A DNA stretch of 64,000 bases from NCBI GenBank assembly GCA_902168185.1, contig CABHOV010000061.1, positions 62,001-126,000 of the forward strand, read 5' to 3'. A model generated the notes under the pieces. That model saw only the letters and a program-made list of their open reading frames with translations, was not told the origin of the DNA and did not search any database. Both the position numbers and the translations under genes were made by a program. Of the stretch, positions 62,617 to 64,000 are shown piece by piece; position 1 is the first letter of the stretch, and each line of letters starts with the position of its first letter. The stretch is from an uncultured Bacteroides sp. (lineage in GTDB: Bacteria > Bacteroidota > Bacteroidia > Cytophagales > Cyclobacteriaceae).

Positions 62617-63513
62617 ATGAACAAAATAGGAGTCATCATTGCCCGATTTCAATCCCCTTACTTACACGAAGGACACAAAAGTATTATTGAATCGGTGAAG
62701 CAAAAACACAATACAGTAGTAGTCGTTTTGGGAGTGTCGCCCGTGCGGGGAAGTAAAAGGAACCCATTGAATTTTCACACCCGTGAAAGGATGATCAAGA
62801 AAGAATATACAGATATAGTAGTGCTTCCGTTGTCAGACCATCCGTTGGATAAAAAATGGTCACAAAACCTGGATATACTTTTAGCAGATACATTTCCAGG
62901 ATCACGTTTCATACTTTACGGAAGCCGTGATAGTTTTAAAAGCTACTACTCGGGAAGCAATGAAACGGTTGACCTTCCTGAAAACGGAGATCATAGCGCG
63001 ACCACTATACGTGAACAGATCAGCGATAAGGTGATGGACTCTGAAGAATTCCGAACCGGTATAATTTACGCTTACGCCAACACGTATCCGAAAGTATATC
63101 CCACCGTTGATATCGCGGTATTTCAGAATGAAAGAACAGAAATACTCCTCGGCAGAAAAGACATCGATAACAAATGGCGTTTGCTCGGAGGATTTTCAGA
63201 TCCTACAGATGACAGCTTTGAAGCTGCTGCTGCCCGCGAGCTACGCGAAGAATGTGGGGACATTGTAACGACACCCATGCAATACGAGGGATCTTTTCGG
63301 GTAGCCGACTGGCGGTATAAAAATGAAACGGATAAGATTATTACCACGCTTTTCTCCACAGACTATATTTCAGGCCTCCCTCAAGGTAGCGATGATATAG
63401 CGGAAGTAAAATGGTTTACTTTGGACACGGTGCTGGGCATGATAGATTCCAAGACTATTGCTCCTGAACACATTCGTCACCTGAGCGTTCTCTTGAAAAA
63501 GTATAAGGGTTAA
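62617..63513 (+). CDS. nadM: Bifunctional NMN adenylyltransferase/Nudix hydrolase
   Basis: The 298-residue protein has an N-terminal adenylyltransferase (GVIIARFQSPYLHEGHKSII with the HxGH motif; ATTIREQISD as the second nucleotide motif), matching NadM-type NMN adenylyltransferase, and a C-terminal Nudix domain (KWRLLGGFSDPTDDSFEAAA then ARELREECGDIV). In known fusions the first half makes NAD from NMN and ATP, and the second hydrolyses ADP-ribose. The Nudix box has one extra residue before the acidic position (Asp where Glu is standard), so its activity is uncertain. It follows nrtR by 221 bp and precedes nadV, in an NAD salvage operon. Confidence 0.9.
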   Translation: MNKIGVIIARFQSPYLHEGHKSIIESVKQKHNTVVVVLGVSPVRGSKRNPLNFHTRERMIKKEYTDIVVLPLSDHPLDKKWSQNLDILLADTFPGSRFILYGSRDSFKSYYSGSNETVDLPENGDHSATTIREQISDKVMDSEEFRTGIIYAYANTYPKVYPTVDIAVFQNERTEILLGRKDIDNKWRLLGGFSDPTDDSFEAAAARELREECGDIVTTPMQYEGSFRVADWRYKNETDKIITTLFSTDYISGLPQGSDDIAEVKWFTLDTVLGMIDSKTIAPEHIRHLSVLLKKYKG

Positions 63514-63538
63514 GCCTAAAGCAAAAGGCAAGCTTAAC
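63509..63538 (+). repeat. Inverted repeat between nadM and nadV
   Basis: GTTAAGC (63509-63515) and GCTTAAC (63532-63538) are exact inverted repeats with an inner CCT/AGG match. The element overlaps the nadM stop codon and has no U-tract, so it could be an RNA-processing or stability stem. Confidence 0.4.
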
Positions 63539-63573
63539 ATCTTAATAGAACATATAATTTTAACAACAGTATT

Positions 63574-64000
63574 ATGAAAACGAACTTACTCTTACTCGCA
63601 GATGCCTATAAATACTCTCACTATAAGTTGTACTATCCGGGAACAACGAAGATATATTCTTACCTGGAGAGTCGTGGAGGCTTGTTTGATAGCACGGTGT
63701 TTTATGGCTTACAGTATTATCTGAAGGAATACCTGCAAGGGCAGGCCTTTACGAAAGAGGATATTGATGAAGCGGAAGAATTGATGCAGGGTGTATTTGG
63801 AAGGAGCGAAGTTTTTAATCGCGCAAATTTCGAATATATACTTAAGAAGTACGATGGCAGACTTCCGGTAAAGATCAAAGCGGTTGCCGAAGGCACGGAG
63901 GTACCAGTACACAACACGTTGATGACGATTGAGAATACAGATCCCAATTGTTTTTGGCTTACCAACTTTCTCGAAACATTGTTAATGCAGGTTTGGTATC
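63574..64000 (+). CDS. nadV: Nicotinamide phosphoribosyltransferase (partial, 3' end outside window)
   Basis: The first 142 residues are visible: MKTNLLLLADAYKYSHYKLY, then YPGTTKIYSYLESRGG, VFYGLQYYLKEYLQG, VKIKAVAEGTEVPVHNTLMT and FWLTNFLETLLMQVWY. ADAYKYSHxxxYPxG and the ESRGG segment identify NAMPT/NadV, which makes NMN from nicotinamide and PRPP. NMN is the substrate of the NadM encoded 60 bp upstream, so the two form the two-step salvage route from nicotinamide to NAD. The rest of the gene (a typical length is about 470-490 residues) lies beyond the right edge. It is presumably under NrtR control with nadM. Confidence 0.93.
   Translation, partial: MKTNLLLLADAYKYSHYKLYYPGTTKIYSYLESRGGLFDSTVFYGLQYYLKEYLQGQAFTKEDIDEAEELMQGVFGRSEVFNRANFEYILKKYDGRLPVKIKAVAEGTEVPVHNTLMTIENTDPNCFWLTNFLETLLMQVWY

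Overview
The window reads as ordinary chromosome of a Bacteroidota bacterium, most likely order Cytophagales (Chryseolinea/Ohtaekwangia-like; this placement is inference). Evidence: a type IX secretion C-terminal sorting domain on a giant surface protein, Bacteroidota-type promoters (TAnnTTTG) ahead of many genes, a DUF5686 carboxypeptidase-regulatory-like outer-membrane protein, SprB-type repeats, a short Hc1 histone-like gene, and the NrtR/NadM/NadV NAD module. I see no transposase, integrase, phage gene, CRISPR array, tRNA or rRNA.

Layout. 1-1.6 kb: two divergent glycosyltransferases, the first cut by the window edge. 1.7-6 kb (minus): CPBP membrane protein, Maf pyrophosphatase, DUF1015 protein, AccC. 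6.2-15 kb: an alpha-oxoamine-synthase-type PLP enzyme, Hc1, a minus-strand set (peroxiredoxin with a histone-like tail, M23 peptidase, FAH-family protein), M48 lipoprotein, DUF1684 protein, DEDDh exonuclease and Mpl. 15.1-19.7 kb: DnaB, a SprB-repeat lipoprotein with a cytochrome-like motif, a TPR membrane protein and a small TPR protein. 20-29 kb: EtfBA, DUF151 nuclease-family protein, a beta-helix protein paired with an SO2930-type diheme cytochrome, TrmH-like methyltransferase, SanA-like protein and DUF5686 protein. 29.1-32.4 kb: thrS-infC-rpmI-rplT, with infC starting at a non-AUG codon.

32.5-47.9 kb is the most unusual part: four closely spaced genes encoding a membrane-spanning STAND NTPase with WD40 repeats, a TPR/outer-membrane-barrel protein, a repeat lipoprotein and a 3234-residue secreted protein. 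The last contains six perfectly phased 516-bp tandem repeats (Ig-like pairs), PKD-like domains, a jelly-roll-like region, an Omp28/thioredoxin-like region without CxxC, and a T9SS tail. A convergent NtrC-type regulator plus hybrid histidine kinase ends 8 bp away.

51.4-61.7 kb: TerB-like protein, rhomboid protease, HolA, a 1008-residue TPR protein with an outer-membrane barrel, a SPOR protein, TonB and three small unknown genes. 61.7-64 kb: NrtR, then a palindromic operator lying on the promoter of nadM-nudix and nadV (NAMPT), the last cut by the right edge. Several start codons were moved from the longest possible reading frame to the position that best fits the family or signal peptide; this is noted in each entry.
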